A stretch of 64,000 nt of DNA from Halobaculum roseum (GTDB lineage Archaea > Halobacteriota > Halobacteria > Halobacteriales > Haloferacaceae), in NCBI RefSeq assembly GCF_019880245.1, contig NZ_CP082289.1, positions 1 through 64,000 of the forward strand, read 5' to 3'. The notes beneath the pieces are model-generated. The model was not told the DNA's origin and made no database searches. It worked only from the letters and a program-made list of their open reading frames with translations. The position numbers and the translations under genes were made by a program. Positions within the stretch are counted from its first letter, which is position 1. The number at the start of each line of letters is the position of its first letter. Of the stretch, positions 17,701 through 26,351 are shown piece by piece.

Positions 17701-18009
17701 ATGACGGAAGTTATCCTGTTCACACAGGAGACTTGTGGAGCGTGCGCAACGCAGCGAGAGAAAAACGAGGGTATCGAAGATGCGTATCCGGATGTCGAGT
17801 TCCGGGAGGTCGACATCCAGACCGATCTGGAGACGGCCGAGGAGTACGGTGTCCGAAAGACGCCAACGACGCTCGTGTATGCAAACGGGGAACAGACGGC
17901 CGAGTTCATCGGCATCGTCGACCGGGACGAATTGGAGGCTGCCATCGAGAGCGCCGGCCAGCAATCGCCCGGACTCACGAACCGGCTCGCCAGCATCATC
18001 CGTGGATAA
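17701..18009 (+). CDS. Thioredoxin/glutaredoxin-fold protein
   Basis: 102 aa with the active-site motif CGAC (ETCGACATQ) near residues 12-15 and the cis-Pro loop KTPTTLVY near 55-62. It has the short form of the thioredoxin fold and no signal peptide, so it acts in the cytosol. CGAC instead of CGPC shifts the expected redox behaviour. It sits 19 bp before the Tat-exported cupredoxin, so it may keep copper ligands or ArsC-type enzymes reduced. Partner unknown. Confidence 0.85.
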   Translation: MTEVILFTQETCGACATQREKNEGIEDAYPDVEFREVDIQTDLETAEEYGVRKTPTTLVYANGEQTAEFIGIVDRDELEAAIESAGQQSPGLTNRLASIIRG

Positions 18010-18028
18010 CAGAAGCCAACCAGCTACA

Positions 18029-18775
18029 ATGACAGACTACAGTAGACGCCAGTTCCTGGGAGCGCTCGGTGCTGGCACAGTCGCGAGTGCGGGATTCACC
18101 CAACCAGTCGCCGCACAGGAGACGCCCGTCGTGAAGATGGGCAACAACTACTTCGACCCGATCGGGCTCCACGTCGAACCTGGCACGACCGTCCGCTTCG
18201 AGATAGCAGCCGGAGCTCACTCGGCGACGGCCTATCCGGACCGCGTTCCCGCCGACGCCACCGCCTTCGACAGCGGGACCATCTCGCAGGGGAGCTTCGA
18301 GCACACGTTCGAGGTGCCCGGAACGTACGACTACTACTGCATCCCTCACAAGACGGTCGGCATGGTCGGTCGCATCGTCGTTGGTAGCCCTGGCGGTCCA
18401 GCTGAAGACAGCCCGATCCCGGACGGCGAGGTCCCAGACAGCGAAACGATCGTCCAGAACGGCGCCGTTGCCGTCGGCTCGGACGTCGACGGCAGTGGGA
18501 GTACCGATGGCGGAATGATGGGTCCAGGGATGATGCACGGCCGGAACGGTGGATGGTTCGGTGGGCTGCCGTTCGTCGGCGGGGCACTCGGGATGCTGGG
18601 GCTGGTCGGCGGCTTCCTCTACTGGGCAATGGGTCGAGGCGATGCACCTCCAGAGAGTGACGATTCCGCTATGGAAACCCTCCAACGTCGTTACGCACGA
18701 GGCGAGATCGACGAAGAAGAGTTCCAGAAGCGTCGTGAACGGTTGGAGACTGGGAGTGAAGACCCATCTCGGTAA
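18029..18775 (+). CDS. Tat-exported cupredoxin fused to a membrane helix and SHOCT tail
   Basis: 248 aa from the ATG at 18029. A twin-arginine signal (SRRQFLG) is followed by a halocyanin/plastocyanin-like domain with type I copper ligands His64, Cys104, His107 and Met112 (YYCIPHKTVGM). Next come an acidic linker, a Met-rich patch (GGMMGPGMMHG), one membrane helix at about 185-202 and a SHOCT tail (LQRRYARGEIDEEEFQKRR). The cupredoxin is outside and the SHOCT end inside. A single chain thus links an external copper site to the module shared by the neighbouring membrane proteins. It could buffer copper or pass electrons. Confidence 0.87.
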   Translation: MTDYSRRQFLGALGAGTVASAGFTQPVAAQETPVVKMGNNYFDPIGLHVEPGTTVRFEIAAGAHSATAYPDRVPADATAFDSGTISQGSFEHTFEVPGTYDYYCIPHKTVGMVGRIVVGSPGGPAEDSPIPDGEVPDSETIVQNGAVAVGSDVDGSGSTDGGMMGPGMMHGRNGGWFGGLPFVGGALGMLGLVGGFLYWAMGRGDAPPESDDSAMETLQRRYARGEIDEEEFQKRRERLETGSEDPSR

Positions 18776-19059
18776 GGCGCGGTGTCGTCGCCATTTCTAC
18801 ACGCCTGAGGTCCCTCGCTCAGGAGTCCTTCGAAGACCTGTTCCTACGCCGCGGCACTTCTCCGCGGAACGTAAGCCGCACTCATCGGTGCCCAGAGAAC
18901 GAGGGACACAGCAGCAACCAGAGTCCACCGAACCGTTTGCCCGATCAGACGGTCGTAGTGAAATCCGAGTCAAACTATCCAATTGAGCGAAGCTGGATAT
19001 AGTGCTGTTTGGGTCTTCTCCCCTACAGTTACCGGAGTAAGTAGTCTACTGGCCTGATC

Positions 19060-19812
19060 TTACTTCTCCTGTGTAATTCGGTAGTAGACGCCGATTGTGA
19101 GGACAGCTACGAGGAGGAGGTATCCAGTAGCCCACACCAATGAGAGAGTCGTATCTACGTCCGTTGTGAGTCCGGTATCGACCATCACACGGACGGGCCA
19201 ATAGCCGGGGAGTAGTTTCATCCACCATTCGGGCTCGGACTGGATGAACAGCGGATCCTGGAAGAGTCCGATATCGAGCATCGGGAGAATCAGCATTAGC
19301 CACATCCCGGCTAGGCGGTCGAAAACGGCCCCGACGAGCATCCCGATGAGACCATACGTGACCGAGACGACGAGCATCGCTGCGACGAACCACCAGAGAT
19401 GCTCAGGCTGGAAATCGACGAGCATCACGCCGACTGAGACGCCGGTAACGATGAGAGTGATTGCTGCGAGGACCCCAAACCGGGCAGTGATTACCTGTCG
19501 TGCACGATAGCCGGCGACTGCCAGACGACCGTCTGTGTCTTTGGCTTCTCGCATCAGGAACAACCCGGCGAGTCCCGCGATGAGGGCGCTCGTAATCGGC
19601 GTCATAATCACGCCGTGGACCTCAGGCATCCCTCGCATGACCGTCACCGTCTCACCGTCGACGAGCGTCCGAACCGGCATCTCGACGTCCTGGGTGACTG
19701 CGAACGCCAACGTGATGAACGAGACCGGTAGGACGACCAGTAGAGCGACGAGGACGTAGTTTCGCGCCTGTTCTTTGATGCCGATTGTGAACGCCGTTGT
19801 CGTACGACTCAT
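19060..19812 (-). CDS. ABC exporter permease, subunit 2
   Basis: About 250 aa with six hydrophobic segments, ABC-2 type. The ATG at 19812 overlaps the stop of the upstream permease (ATGA), which decides the start. It is the third gene of a leftward operon of ATPase, permease, permease. A large loop near VEMPVRTLVDGETVTVMRG separates the first two helices. The cargo is unknown; copper-linked ABC-2 systems exist, and the Lrp-TRASH regulator next door makes a metal-related role possible. Confidence 0.82.
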   Translation of the reverse strand: MSRTTTAFTIGIKEQARNYVLVALLVVLPVSFITLAFAVTQDVEMPVRTLVDGETVTVMRGMPEVHGVIMTPITSALIAGLAGLFLMREAKDTDGRLAVAGYRARQVITARFGVLAAITLIVTGVSVGVMLVDFQPEHLWWFVAAMLVVSVTYGLIGMLVGAVFDRLAGMWLMLILPMLDIGLFQDPLFIQSEPEWWMKLLPGYWPVRVMVDTGLTTDVDTTLSLVWATGYLLLVAVLTIGVYYRITQEK

Positions 19813-20546
19813 GCGGACCACCCACCACTGGTGCGCATCGTCACTCCGAACACTGCGGTGACGAGTACAAGCAGGACTAGCAGGTATCCGGCGACGAAGC
19901 CGAGATCACCCGTCGTATATGTGCCTTGGAACATCGCCTCCTGAAGGAGTTCCTTTGGATGATAGAGCGGGAAGTATTCCACGAACTCGGGAACGTCGGC
20001 GGCCAGCGGACTGTCGCCACTGAGGAACGCATCCATCATCGCAAGGAACACCACGACGAGCGAGCCTTCGAACAGTCGTGGAAGGAGCGCCCCGACGAGT
20101 GCGCCAAGAAACGCATAGACGAGGCCGGCAAGTACGAGGAATACGAACGTCAGGACAGGGGCTTCCGGTGAAATCGTCAGCCAGAGAACGCCGTAGTTTA
20201 CGGCAGCCACGACGACGGTCACACCTCCGAGCGTCGCTAATCGAGTCGCAAGCAGTGTTCGGGGTGGATAGCCTGTCTGAACGAGTCGCCGATCGGCTGC
20301 ACGCGCACTAATCATCTGCGCGAGTCCCATCAGGCCGGCAATGATGGCGACCCCGAATATCGCTCCGAGGAGGCGACCTAGCTCGATCGGAATCGCCTCG
20401 ACCGTCGGCATACTTGGTAACCCAGCCATTGCTTGTCCCCAGCCTTCGATAACGACAATCGGAAGGAGAAGTGCTAGGACAACATTCAGGGGGGTTCTGA
20501 GGAAGGTGGAGACGTTCGCCCGAATCCCCGTCCAAACCCTATTCAT
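19809..20546 (-). CDS. ABC exporter permease, subunit 1
   Basis: About 245 aa from the ATG at 20546, chosen because it overlaps the end of the ATPase gene by 8 nt. Six hydrophobic segments typical of ABC-2 permeases are seen (for example VVLALLLPIVVIEGWGQAMA and FLVLAGLVYAFLGALVGALL). It pairs with the next permease to form a heterodimeric channel driven by the ATPase upstream. The two permeases share little obvious sequence, so this is not a recent duplication. Confidence 0.82.
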   Translation of the reverse strand: MNRVWTGIRANVSTFLRTPLNVVLALLLPIVVIEGWGQAMAGLPSMPTVEAIPIELGRLLGAIFGVAIIAGLMGLAQMISARAADRRLVQTGYPPRTLLATRLATLGGVTVVVAAVNYGVLWLTISPEAPVLTFVFLVLAGLVYAFLGALVGALLPRLFEGSLVVVFLAMMDAFLSGDSPLAADVPEFVEYFPLYHPKELLQEAMFQGTYTTGDLGFVAGYLLVLLVLVTAVFGVTMRTSGGWSA

Positions 20547-21270
20547 CGGTCTCTTCCCCCCGTTCACTGGCCGTTGCATCAGTCTCGCCTTCCTGGTCAG
20601 TCACGTCGTAGACCTGTCCGTCACGAACCTCATAGATGCGGTCGAGACGACTTTGCTCTTCGATCAGGTGTGAAATCATCGTGACAGCTGTTCCGTCGGC
20701 AGCGAGTTCCTCGGCGAGATCCCAGAACGTGAGATACGTTTCCCAGTCGAATCCAGTGTAGGGCTCGTCCAGCATGAGGACGTCCGGATCGTGCATCAGG
20801 GCGATACTGAGATTGATTTTCTGCCGGTTTCCACCACTGAGTTGGTCGATTCGGTAGTCAAGGTACTGCTCGAAATCGAGTTTCGACGCCAAGCGGTGTT
20901 TGGCCTCGTCGATTTCTTCGGCGGTCATTCCGTATCCGGAACCGAACAGTCGGAACGTCTCTCCGACCGTCAAGCGGTCGTAAAGCAGTGGTTCCTGTGG
21001 ACACCAGCCAACGGTTCCCGTCCGTTCGACTGTTCCGGAATCCTGTTCGAGGACACCGACGAGGATGTTCATGAGCGTGGATTTGCCCGACCCGTTCGCG
21101 CCGACGATCCCGACGATTTCCCCCGTCCGAATTTCGAGATCGGCATCGGTGAGGACGGTCACTGACCGCGTAAATGGAAAACTCGATCCGTACGTTTTTT
21201 CAATCTCATTAGCACGGACGAGTACCTTGTTGCTTGTAGCTTCTCCTTTGGTGGTTGTGGACGCTTCCAT
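20539..21270 (-). CDS. ABC transporter ATP-binding protein
   Basis: About 243 aa from the ATG at 21270 (another ATG lies four codons upstream). Walker A is GANGSGKST, the Q-loop WCPQEPLLYD, the signature LSGGNRQ, Walker B VLMLDEP, and the switch His is in MISHL. It is first of three overlapping genes forming an ABC-2 exporter. The C-terminal tail is acidic. The Lrp-TRASH regulator starts upstream on the same strand, about 110 bp away. Confidence 0.92.
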   Translation of the reverse strand: MEASTTTKGEATSNKVLVRANEIEKTYGSSFPFTRSVTVLTDADLEIRTGEIVGIVGANGSGKSTLMNILVGVLEQDSGTVERTGTVGWCPQEPLLYDRLTVGETFRLFGSGYGMTAEEIDEAKHRLASKLDFEQYLDYRIDQLSGGNRQKINLSIALMHDPDVLMLDEPYTGFDWETYLTFWDLAEELAADGTAVTMISHLIEEQSRLDRIYEVRDGQVYDVTDQEGETDATASERGEETDE

Positions 21271-21378
21271 AGGTGTATACACACGCTTCTAATTCACTGC
21301 GATTACTGTTTCAAATCAAAACTATTTGCAGCAAACTCGTAAGCAATCAGGAATTGAGTATACAGCTAATGCTAGACT

Positions 21379-21981
21379 CTAAGCATCAGATTTCTCTTGA
21401 CTTTCTGTATACTGTTCCCTATACGTTGTTTCACAGTTCTCACTGCAAAACTGCTGGAGTGAACCACCGACACGGGTGGCTAGTCCGTCTTCACCGACAG
21501 TGGTTCCGCAATTTGCACATTTGAGTGCGGATTCAGTCCCCTCGGCATACGCTGATTGAGCAGCGTTCGACAGCAGTTGTACGTCGTATCGCCGCACGTC
21601 AGTCAGTGGTAGATATTGCTGCGCCCAGTTTCCGACTGTATTCCGCGGCGGCGTCGCAACAGCTACGATTTCGCCCTCCGCAGTTGTGAATACGTGTTCT
21701 ACGGCTGGGGTCTCGAGGATCGATTCTCGAAGAGAATCCGTCTTTCCGAGCTCAGGCTGGAGGCGTACCATGACGTGTATCCGGTTTTCGTACTGTGTGA
21801 GGTCGAGATCAACGGTGAATCGACGAATGACATCTTCTTGCTCCAACTGACGGACGCGTGCTGAAACGGACGGGGGTGAAAGATTTACAGCCTCAGCAAT
21901 AGTGCTGTAGGGTCGTCTCGCGTTCTCCGCTAAAAGACGGAGGATTTCGCGATCCGTGTCGTCAAGTTCTGGTTGGGTCAT
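21379..21981 (-). CDS. Lrp/AsnC-family regulator with C-terminal TRASH domain (1)
   Basis: 200 aa. The N-terminal Lrp winged helix (DDTDREILRLLAENARRPYSTIAE, then LSPPSVSARVRQLEQEDVI) is followed by an effector-like domain and a C-terminal TRASH zinc/copper module (CANCG at about 155-158 and FCSENCETTY). In archaea Lrp-TRASH proteins act as copper-responsive regulators of CopA and chaperones. It is downstream of a small YHS-protein gene on the same strand. A paralogue lies at 38955. Confidence 0.88.
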   Translation of the reverse strand: MTQPELDDTDREILRLLAENARRPYSTIAEAVNLSPPSVSARVRQLEQEDVIRRFTVDLDLTQYENRIHVMVRLQPELGKTDSLRESILETPAVEHVFTTAEGEIVAVATPPRNTVGNWAQQYLPLTDVRRYDVQLLSNAAQSAYAEGTESALKCANCGTTVGEDGLATRVGGSLQQFCSENCETTYREQYTESQEKSDA

Positions 21982-22040
21982 CGAAAGGCGGAATGGGGGT
22001 GGGTGTGGGGGAGCTACGACGCAGGTGTGGGGTGTGACGG

Positions 22041-22181
22041 TTAGACGTACTCCTCCGGTGTCGAGGTGAACGTCTCCTTGCAGCCCTCGGCACAGAAGTA
22101 GTACGTCTGACCGTCGTACTCAGCTGTGGCCGCCGGATCACTTTCATCGACGTCCATTCCACAGACTGGATCAGTTGCCAT
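22041..22181 (-). CDS. Small YHS-domain protein
   Basis: 46 aa, a complete ORF of 47 codons. The sequence has DPVCGMDVD near its start and TYYFCAEGCKETF in its second half, so Cys7, Cys30 and Cys34 match the YHS metal-binding pattern also seen in the permease at 13689. Such stand-alone YHS proteins occur beside copper ATPases in haloarchaea. It lies 59 bp upstream of the Lrp-TRASH gene on the same strand, so it is probably co-transcribed and could present metal to that regulator or to an exporter. Confidence 0.82.
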   Translation of the reverse strand: MATDPVCGMDVDESDPAATAEYDGQTYYFCAEGCKETFTSTPEEYV

Positions 22182-22530
22182 TCGGTTTCACCCCACATCA
22201 ATGGTACGAGGGCCTGAATCAAGCAATTTGTTCTTAGCAATCCAAAGTCGGGATACATAGCGATTTGAGCCGTGCTGCACGGTTTGGCTTTTCTGACTCC
22301 ACAATCAACGGTTAGTACCTCACAATCCCGAACTATCGTTCGAGTATACCAACGGATTCCTATCTGTGTCCTATATAAATACTGGAGTCTGAACCAATTC
22401 TAAACCTATGGGTCACGATCCACCACACGACAATCACGAGCAGTGAAGACCCCACAGGTCCATCCAAATTCGTGGATGCTCAAGCGTCGACGTGACGATC
22501 CGATTCTTTCTTGCGCCGTGCAAGTAGCAG
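22182..22530. other. Intergenic region with a strong TATA-like box and a minute His-rich ORF
   Basis: Between the YHS protein start and the end of the methyltransferase gene. A TATA-like CTATATAAATA lies at 22371-22381, about 27 bp before an ATG at 22408. That ATG opens a 12-codon frame (22408-22446, MGHDPPHDNHEQ). Nothing else was recognised. Confidence 0.45.
22408..22446 (+). pseudogene. Truncated His-rich leader, possible remnant of a CopB-type ATPase
   Basis: The 12-residue frame is His/Asp-rich, like the first residues of the CopB-type ATPase at 58186 (MDDHDHS). It has a good promoter but stops at once, and the downstream DNA does not continue as an ATPase in any frame. Remnant, leader peptide or chance are all possible; the assignment is weak. 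Confidence 0.25.
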
Positions 22531-23412
22531 TCAAGTAGTCTCTAGTTCCGCAACGAAGATAACGTGTCGCAGGAACGGCAGCGCGTGGTGAGCCTTCCGT
22601 ACCTGCTCAGTAATCGCTGGGGGATCGAGATCATACGCTCCTAACAGTCGTTCAATGAGAGCCCGGAGCGGGCTCGTGAGTAGCTGGAGGTACAGCGTCG
22701 TCCACTTTCGGAAGCGTCCGACGCTGTGTTTCGTGATATCTTCGACCGCTTTGAGCTCAAAGCTCGTCTCGTCGAGAGCAGCTTTGTATCCTTCAACAGT
22801 ACCCAAGGACGGCATATCCCACGCATCCGCAAATGAATCGACCAATCTCCGTTCCGTTTCAGTCACGTCTGACTGCATCACGAGATCGGAGACTACGAGA
22901 ACCCCCTCGGGTTCGAGGGTATCTGCGACTGTAGCGAAAACGCGATTCCGCTCGGGGAGGTATACGAGTGCGTCGATGGCTGTACACGCGGTAAACGAGT
23001 CCCTGGTAAACGGGAGTTGTGTCGCGTCACCGATGATGAACTCGGAATCGAGGTGCTTACCCCGTGCGTTCTCGGTTGCCATCTGGATGTTGTACGGAAC
23101 GAGGTCGACACCAGTGACGTTGAAGCCGAACTGATAGGCGAGGTGGAGGGCTGGACCCCCCCGACCGCAGCCGACATCGAGGAGGCGCACTCCGTCGGTT
23201 GTGGGTAGATGCGACGCGACCCTTGAGCCGACTTCCGTGACGAGGCGACGTTGACTCGAACCGGCTATATGTGGCTGGTACCACTCCGAGTAGCCGAGAT
23301 TGAGGAACTCGTCAGTATCGAACAGGAGGTCGAACGCCCGCCAGATATCGGCTCGCTCGCCGCGGTAAGAAAACTGGTCGGTGATTCGGTGGCGGAGAGT
23401 ACTCTGATCCAT
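22531..23412 (-). CDS. SAM-dependent methyltransferase
   Basis: 293 aa from the ATG at 23412. Class I methyltransferase with motif I LLDVGCGRGGPALHLA, motif II region VTGVDLVPYNIQMA, and post-I GDATQLPFTRDSFTA. The C-terminal half is of the type seen in sterol/phosphoethanolamine-like and small-molecule methyltransferases. Cysteines typical of ArsM arsenite methyltransferases are not evident, so arsenic methylation is not supported by sequence. The preceding gene ends 7 bp upstream, so they form an operon. Substrate unknown. Confidence 0.8.
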   Translation of the reverse strand: MDQSTLRHRITDQFSYRGERADIWRAFDLLFDTDEFLNLGYSEWYQPHIAGSSQRRLVTEVGSRVASHLPTTDGVRLLDVGCGRGGPALHLAYQFGFNVTGVDLVPYNIQMATENARGKHLDSEFIIGDATQLPFTRDSFTACTAIDALVYLPERNRVFATVADTLEPEGVLVVSDLVMQSDVTETERRLVDSFADAWDMPSLGTVEGYKAALDETSFELKAVEDITKHSVGRFRKWTTLYLQLLTSPLRALIERLLGAYDLDPPAITEQVRKAHHALPFLRHVIFVAELETT

Positions 23413-23419
23413 CGGCCAC

Positions 23420-23791
23420 CTACTCGAGTTCGGAAACCTCCGAATAGCAGTACTCGGATTCGTCGCAGTACGCGAGGTCGGCACACCCGCGAGGACGCTG
23501 GTAGTCGATTCCCTTGTGCCGCCGGAGATACGTCACGTAGCCGTCGTCCACGCGGTCTAGGATGTCATGACAAATCCACTTCTCCCCGAACCAAGTGGCG
23601 CCCAGATTTCGGTACGGACACAGGAAGATCGTCCGTTCGACCGAATCGATCTGTGGCGTCTCGACGATCCGGACACCGACAAGACGATACGCGATACGAA
23701 GACGGGTGACGACCGAGTCCGGCGTATTCGCGCCAAGGAAAAGTACGTACGCGAACACATACCCGAGGCCATGGAGGAGTCGTCGAATCAT
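23420..23791 (-). CDS. Unrecognised Cys-rich protein
   Basis: 123 aa; not recognised. The N-terminus has one hydrophobic segment (LHGLGYVFAYVLFLGA). The C-terminal half is rich in cysteines: FLCPYRN, WICHDILD, RGCADLAYC and SEYCYSE give about five, spaced as in a metal or Fe-S binding site. It precedes the methyltransferase by 7 bp and is expected to act with it. A link to metal handling is plausible given the DUF411 lipoprotein upstream but unproven. Confidence 0.6.
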   Translation of the reverse strand: MIRRLLHGLGYVFAYVLFLGANTPDSVVTRLRIAYRLVGVRIVETPQIDSVERTIFLCPYRNLGATWFGEKWICHDILDRVDDGYVTYLRRHKGIDYQRPRGCADLAYCDESEYCYSEVSELE

Positions 23792-23843
23792 CGTTCAGGC
23801 TGTCGACTGCCGTCCCAAAGTATCTTGACCAGATGTTCTCTGT

Positions 23844-24368
23844 TCAGATCTCGGTGTACACGTCACCTGTCTTTCCGCCGCCGAGTTTGTAGACGGTGAA
23901 TGTGTCGGACTTCGTCCCGCCCATCCCCGGCGATCCAGCCGGCATCCCGGGCAACGCGATGCCGTCAATCGCCGGCTCTTCCTCGAGCATCGTCGCGATA
24001 ACCTCGGCAGGAACATGTCCTTCGACGACGTACTCGTCGAGGACGAGTGTGTGACAGCTCTGTAGATCCGATGGAATACCGTGTTGGCGCTTGAGATCCG
24101 TCACGTCCTCGGTTTCGGTTTCCCCGAGCGTCGTGTCGAGCTGTTCCCGCAGGTACGACGCATATTTTCCACAACAGCTACAGCCTGGTGAACTGTATTG
24201 TTGGGCGTTCGTCACCGCTAGCGTTCCCTCGATATCCCACTCATCCCCACTCGATGACCCCAAACAACCGGCGGTTCCGAGTGCGACTGTCGTCGCACCG
24301 ACCCGTAGTAGTTCGCGACGAGTTACGGCCCGTTCCATATGCTCGTCACTTGGCTCGGAAGTATTCAA
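23844..24368 (-). CDS. DUF411-family Tat lipoprotein, putative metal binder
   Basis: 174 aa; an internal ATG eleven codons in is an alternative start. A Tat-type signal (TRRELLRVGATT) leads to a lipobox-like LGTAGC at Cys35, suggesting a lipid-anchored exported protein. The DUF411 domain follows: SSPGCSCCGKYASYL with the CxCC site, then DLKRQHGIPSDLQSCHTLVLDEYVVEGHVPAEVI and a C-terminal IALPGMPAGSPGMG. DUF411 proteins are found in copper resistance clusters and are thought to bind metal outside the cytosol. Alone on this strand, 50 bp upstream of the Cys-rich protein. Confidence 0.87.
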   Translation of the reverse strand: MNTSEPSDEHMERAVTRRELLRVGATTVALGTAGCLGSSSGDEWDIEGTLAVTNAQQYSSPGCSCCGKYASYLREQLDTTLGETETEDVTDLKRQHGIPSDLQSCHTLVLDEYVVEGHVPAEVIATMLEEEPAIDGIALPGMPAGSPGMGGTKSDTFTVYKLGGGKTGDVYTEI

Positions 24369-24794
24369 TTGTACGTCGACCTTTCCTGTGTATTGAGAAC
24401 GGATTCAAGCACGACGGGGAAGGTGACTTTCAGTTCTGAGGAGGAAACCCCAAAGGTCAGAGTCCCGTATTCGTCTCTATGTGGCGACCCTCATCGGTCG
24501 AGGGTGCTGCCGTGACGGTTTTCCGTCAACGAGCATATCGGCCTTAAATTGCGCCCAACATGACCCAGAGCATGACTCGTCGCACCGACTCCGACACTTC
24601 ACTCCTCGAAACTGTGGGAAATACGCTCTCGTCGAACTGATGCGACTCCAAACGACGTCTCCACTCTTTTCGAAATAGACGTGCTATAGCGAGTTACTTG
24701 CGATAAAAGCCTCAAGTCACCACCCCAGAGACTGTTCTCCCGGTTTCGATTCTTAACAGAAAGCACGGTAAATCGTCGTTACGTATAGATATGT
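24369..24794. other. Intergenic, no gene supported
   Basis: 426 bp between the divergent DUF411 and UspA genes. A short frame at 24481-24678 starts with GTG and has no recognisable domain; it is not called. The last 20 bp before UspA are AT-rich (GTATAGATATGT). No repeat or RNA gene was seen. Confidence 0.4.
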
Positions 24795-25793
24795 ATGAAC
24801 TCCCCCAGCCATCTAGAAGTTCGAGAAGGTGCGGACATCAACCTGTACAACCAGATCCTCATTCCACTCTACGGAGCTGATATAAGGGACTCAGTGGTCC
24901 AATATGGCCTATCACTTGCAGAAACGTATGATGCGGCTCTCCACGTGTTATATATTCAAGATGAGGAACGCACGGAGGTGGAATCCGATCAAGTCACTAA
25001 ACAAGAGGAATGGGACGCAGCAGCGGTAATTGAACCCGTGGTGGATCAGGCCCACTCGCTCGGACTCAATGTGATACCAGCAGTGGATAGTGGGCACTCT
25101 CCAGGTGTTATTCGGGAATACGCTGAGGAGAATGATATCGATTTGCTTGTCCACCAGAAACCTACACAGACTAGATTAGCACGAATTCTCCGGAGAGACG
25201 TCTCCAGCCACATCATTCAAAATATCTCTCTTCCTGTCTTGACGATACCTGATATGGATCCCTCTGATCCGGTAGGAGAGTTATCTACTAGTCAGTTCAC
25301 AGATATTCTCGTGCCTACGGATGGATACGACGAGGCATCTGTGGCCTTCAAACATGGGCTACAAATTGCTAAACGGTATGATGCAACCCTACATGGACTT
25401 TTTATCATTTCCGAACAGTCCTATTCGAGTCGGCCTGGATTCACGTGGGAAGAGGTCACTGACTCTTGGGAACAGCGGGGAACTCGGCTCTTGGAGGACA
25501 TTACGGAGAAGGCAGCGACCTTGGACGTTCCTGTCCGAACTACGTTGAGCTTTGGTCAACCTCAGCAGGAGATTCTCAAATACACTGAGGTGACTGACAT
25601 CGACCTTGTTACAATGGGGACACGAGGATTGACTGGCATTCGTCGGCTATTACAGGGAAGCGTCGCAGCTCAAGTGATCGAGGAAGCAGATTACCCCGTT
25701 CTAACGATTAACCGAAGGACAGCTGAATTGAAAAAACACCCGTACACCTTTCTTCGAAAGACAAACCAGAATCGGAAGTCAAGGCTATATTGA
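24795..25793 (+). CDS. Tandem UspA-domain universal stress protein
   Basis: 332 aa with two Usp domains. The first (about 18-150) lacks a clear ATP motif. The second (about 165-310) has MGTRGLTGIRRLLQGSVAAQVIEEA, matching the G-2x-G-9x-G(S/T) nucleotide site. Usp proteins are cytosolic stress proteins whose exact role is often unknown. Base composition is more AT-rich than its neighbours, hinting at a different origin. It stands alone with an AT-rich promoter. Confidence 0.85.
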   Translation: MNSPSHLEVREGADINLYNQILIPLYGADIRDSVVQYGLSLAETYDAALHVLYIQDEERTEVESDQVTKQEEWDAAAVIEPVVDQAHSLGLNVIPAVDSGHSPGVIREYAEENDIDLLVHQKPTQTRLARILRRDVSSHIIQNISLPVLTIPDMDPSDPVGELSTSQFTDILVPTDGYDEASVAFKHGLQIAKRYDATLHGLFIISEQSYSSRPGFTWEEVTDSWEQRGTRLLEDITEKAATLDVPVRTTLSFGQPQQEILKYTEVTDIDLVTMGTRGLTGIRRLLQGSVAAQVIEEADYPVLTINRRTAELKKHPYTFLRKTNQNRKSRLY

Positions 25794-26057
25794 AATATTA
25801 TTTGTAATATACTAATTTCAGTCTTAAATTCGGAAATTCTAATTGCGTATTAATCCCCGTTTCTTCTACCAAACCAAAGAGTGTTAAGTTCGTTCTGCTG
25901 AATAAAGCGCGCGTACTGACCAGAAGGAAAACCAAGAAACGACAGGGCTACTCCTAAAAATCGTGTTTGTCTTCACGTTTAGGTGCATCAGATGGACGTT
26001 AGTGCGAGCAACGCGAAAAGTTAACTGGCAAATGGCTCCACGGACTGAGTTGTTGAA

Positions 26058-26345
26058 CTAGTCGTCCATGCCGGATGGGGTTTGGCCCGTAGTCGATCCC
26101 GACGGTGCCGACCCTGCGGCAAACTTGTAAACGGCGACGAGTCCCCAAATCACCAAGCCGAGCAGGATGATGCCCGCCCTAATGTCGATGGGGACCACTG
26201 CAGCGTGTTCGATTGCTCCCTCGCTATCGACTGGGTGCCCGGCTCCCAGTAGCATGTCGAGCAGGCCGATCACGACGACGCCCAAGACAACCAGGCCACC
26301 GCCGACGTACATGGCGATTTGGTCTGCCGTTGATAAGTCACTCAT
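26058..26345 (-). CDS. Small membrane protein downstream of DoxX
   Basis: 95 aa with two membrane helices (about 10-34 and 56-76) and a Gly/Ser-rich C-terminus. Not recognised beyond that. It starts 6 bp after the stop of the DoxX gene on the same strand, so the two are co-transcribed and probably interact. Confidence 0.65.
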   Translation of the reverse strand: MSDLSTADQIAMYVGGGLVVLGVVVIGLLDMLLGAGHPVDSEGAIEHAAVVPIDIRAGIILLGLVIWGLVAVYKFAAGSAPSGSTTGQTPSGMDD

Positions 26346-26351
26346 TGGTAG

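Noticed and set aside
22531-23412. Methyltransferase considered as ArsM arsenite methyltransferase
   Set aside because: The paired cysteines of ArsM are not visible, and the gene is far from the arsenic operon.
24481-24678. 65-codon frame between DUF411 and UspA
   Set aside because: GTG start, no domain, composition unlike neighbours; no support beyond openness.
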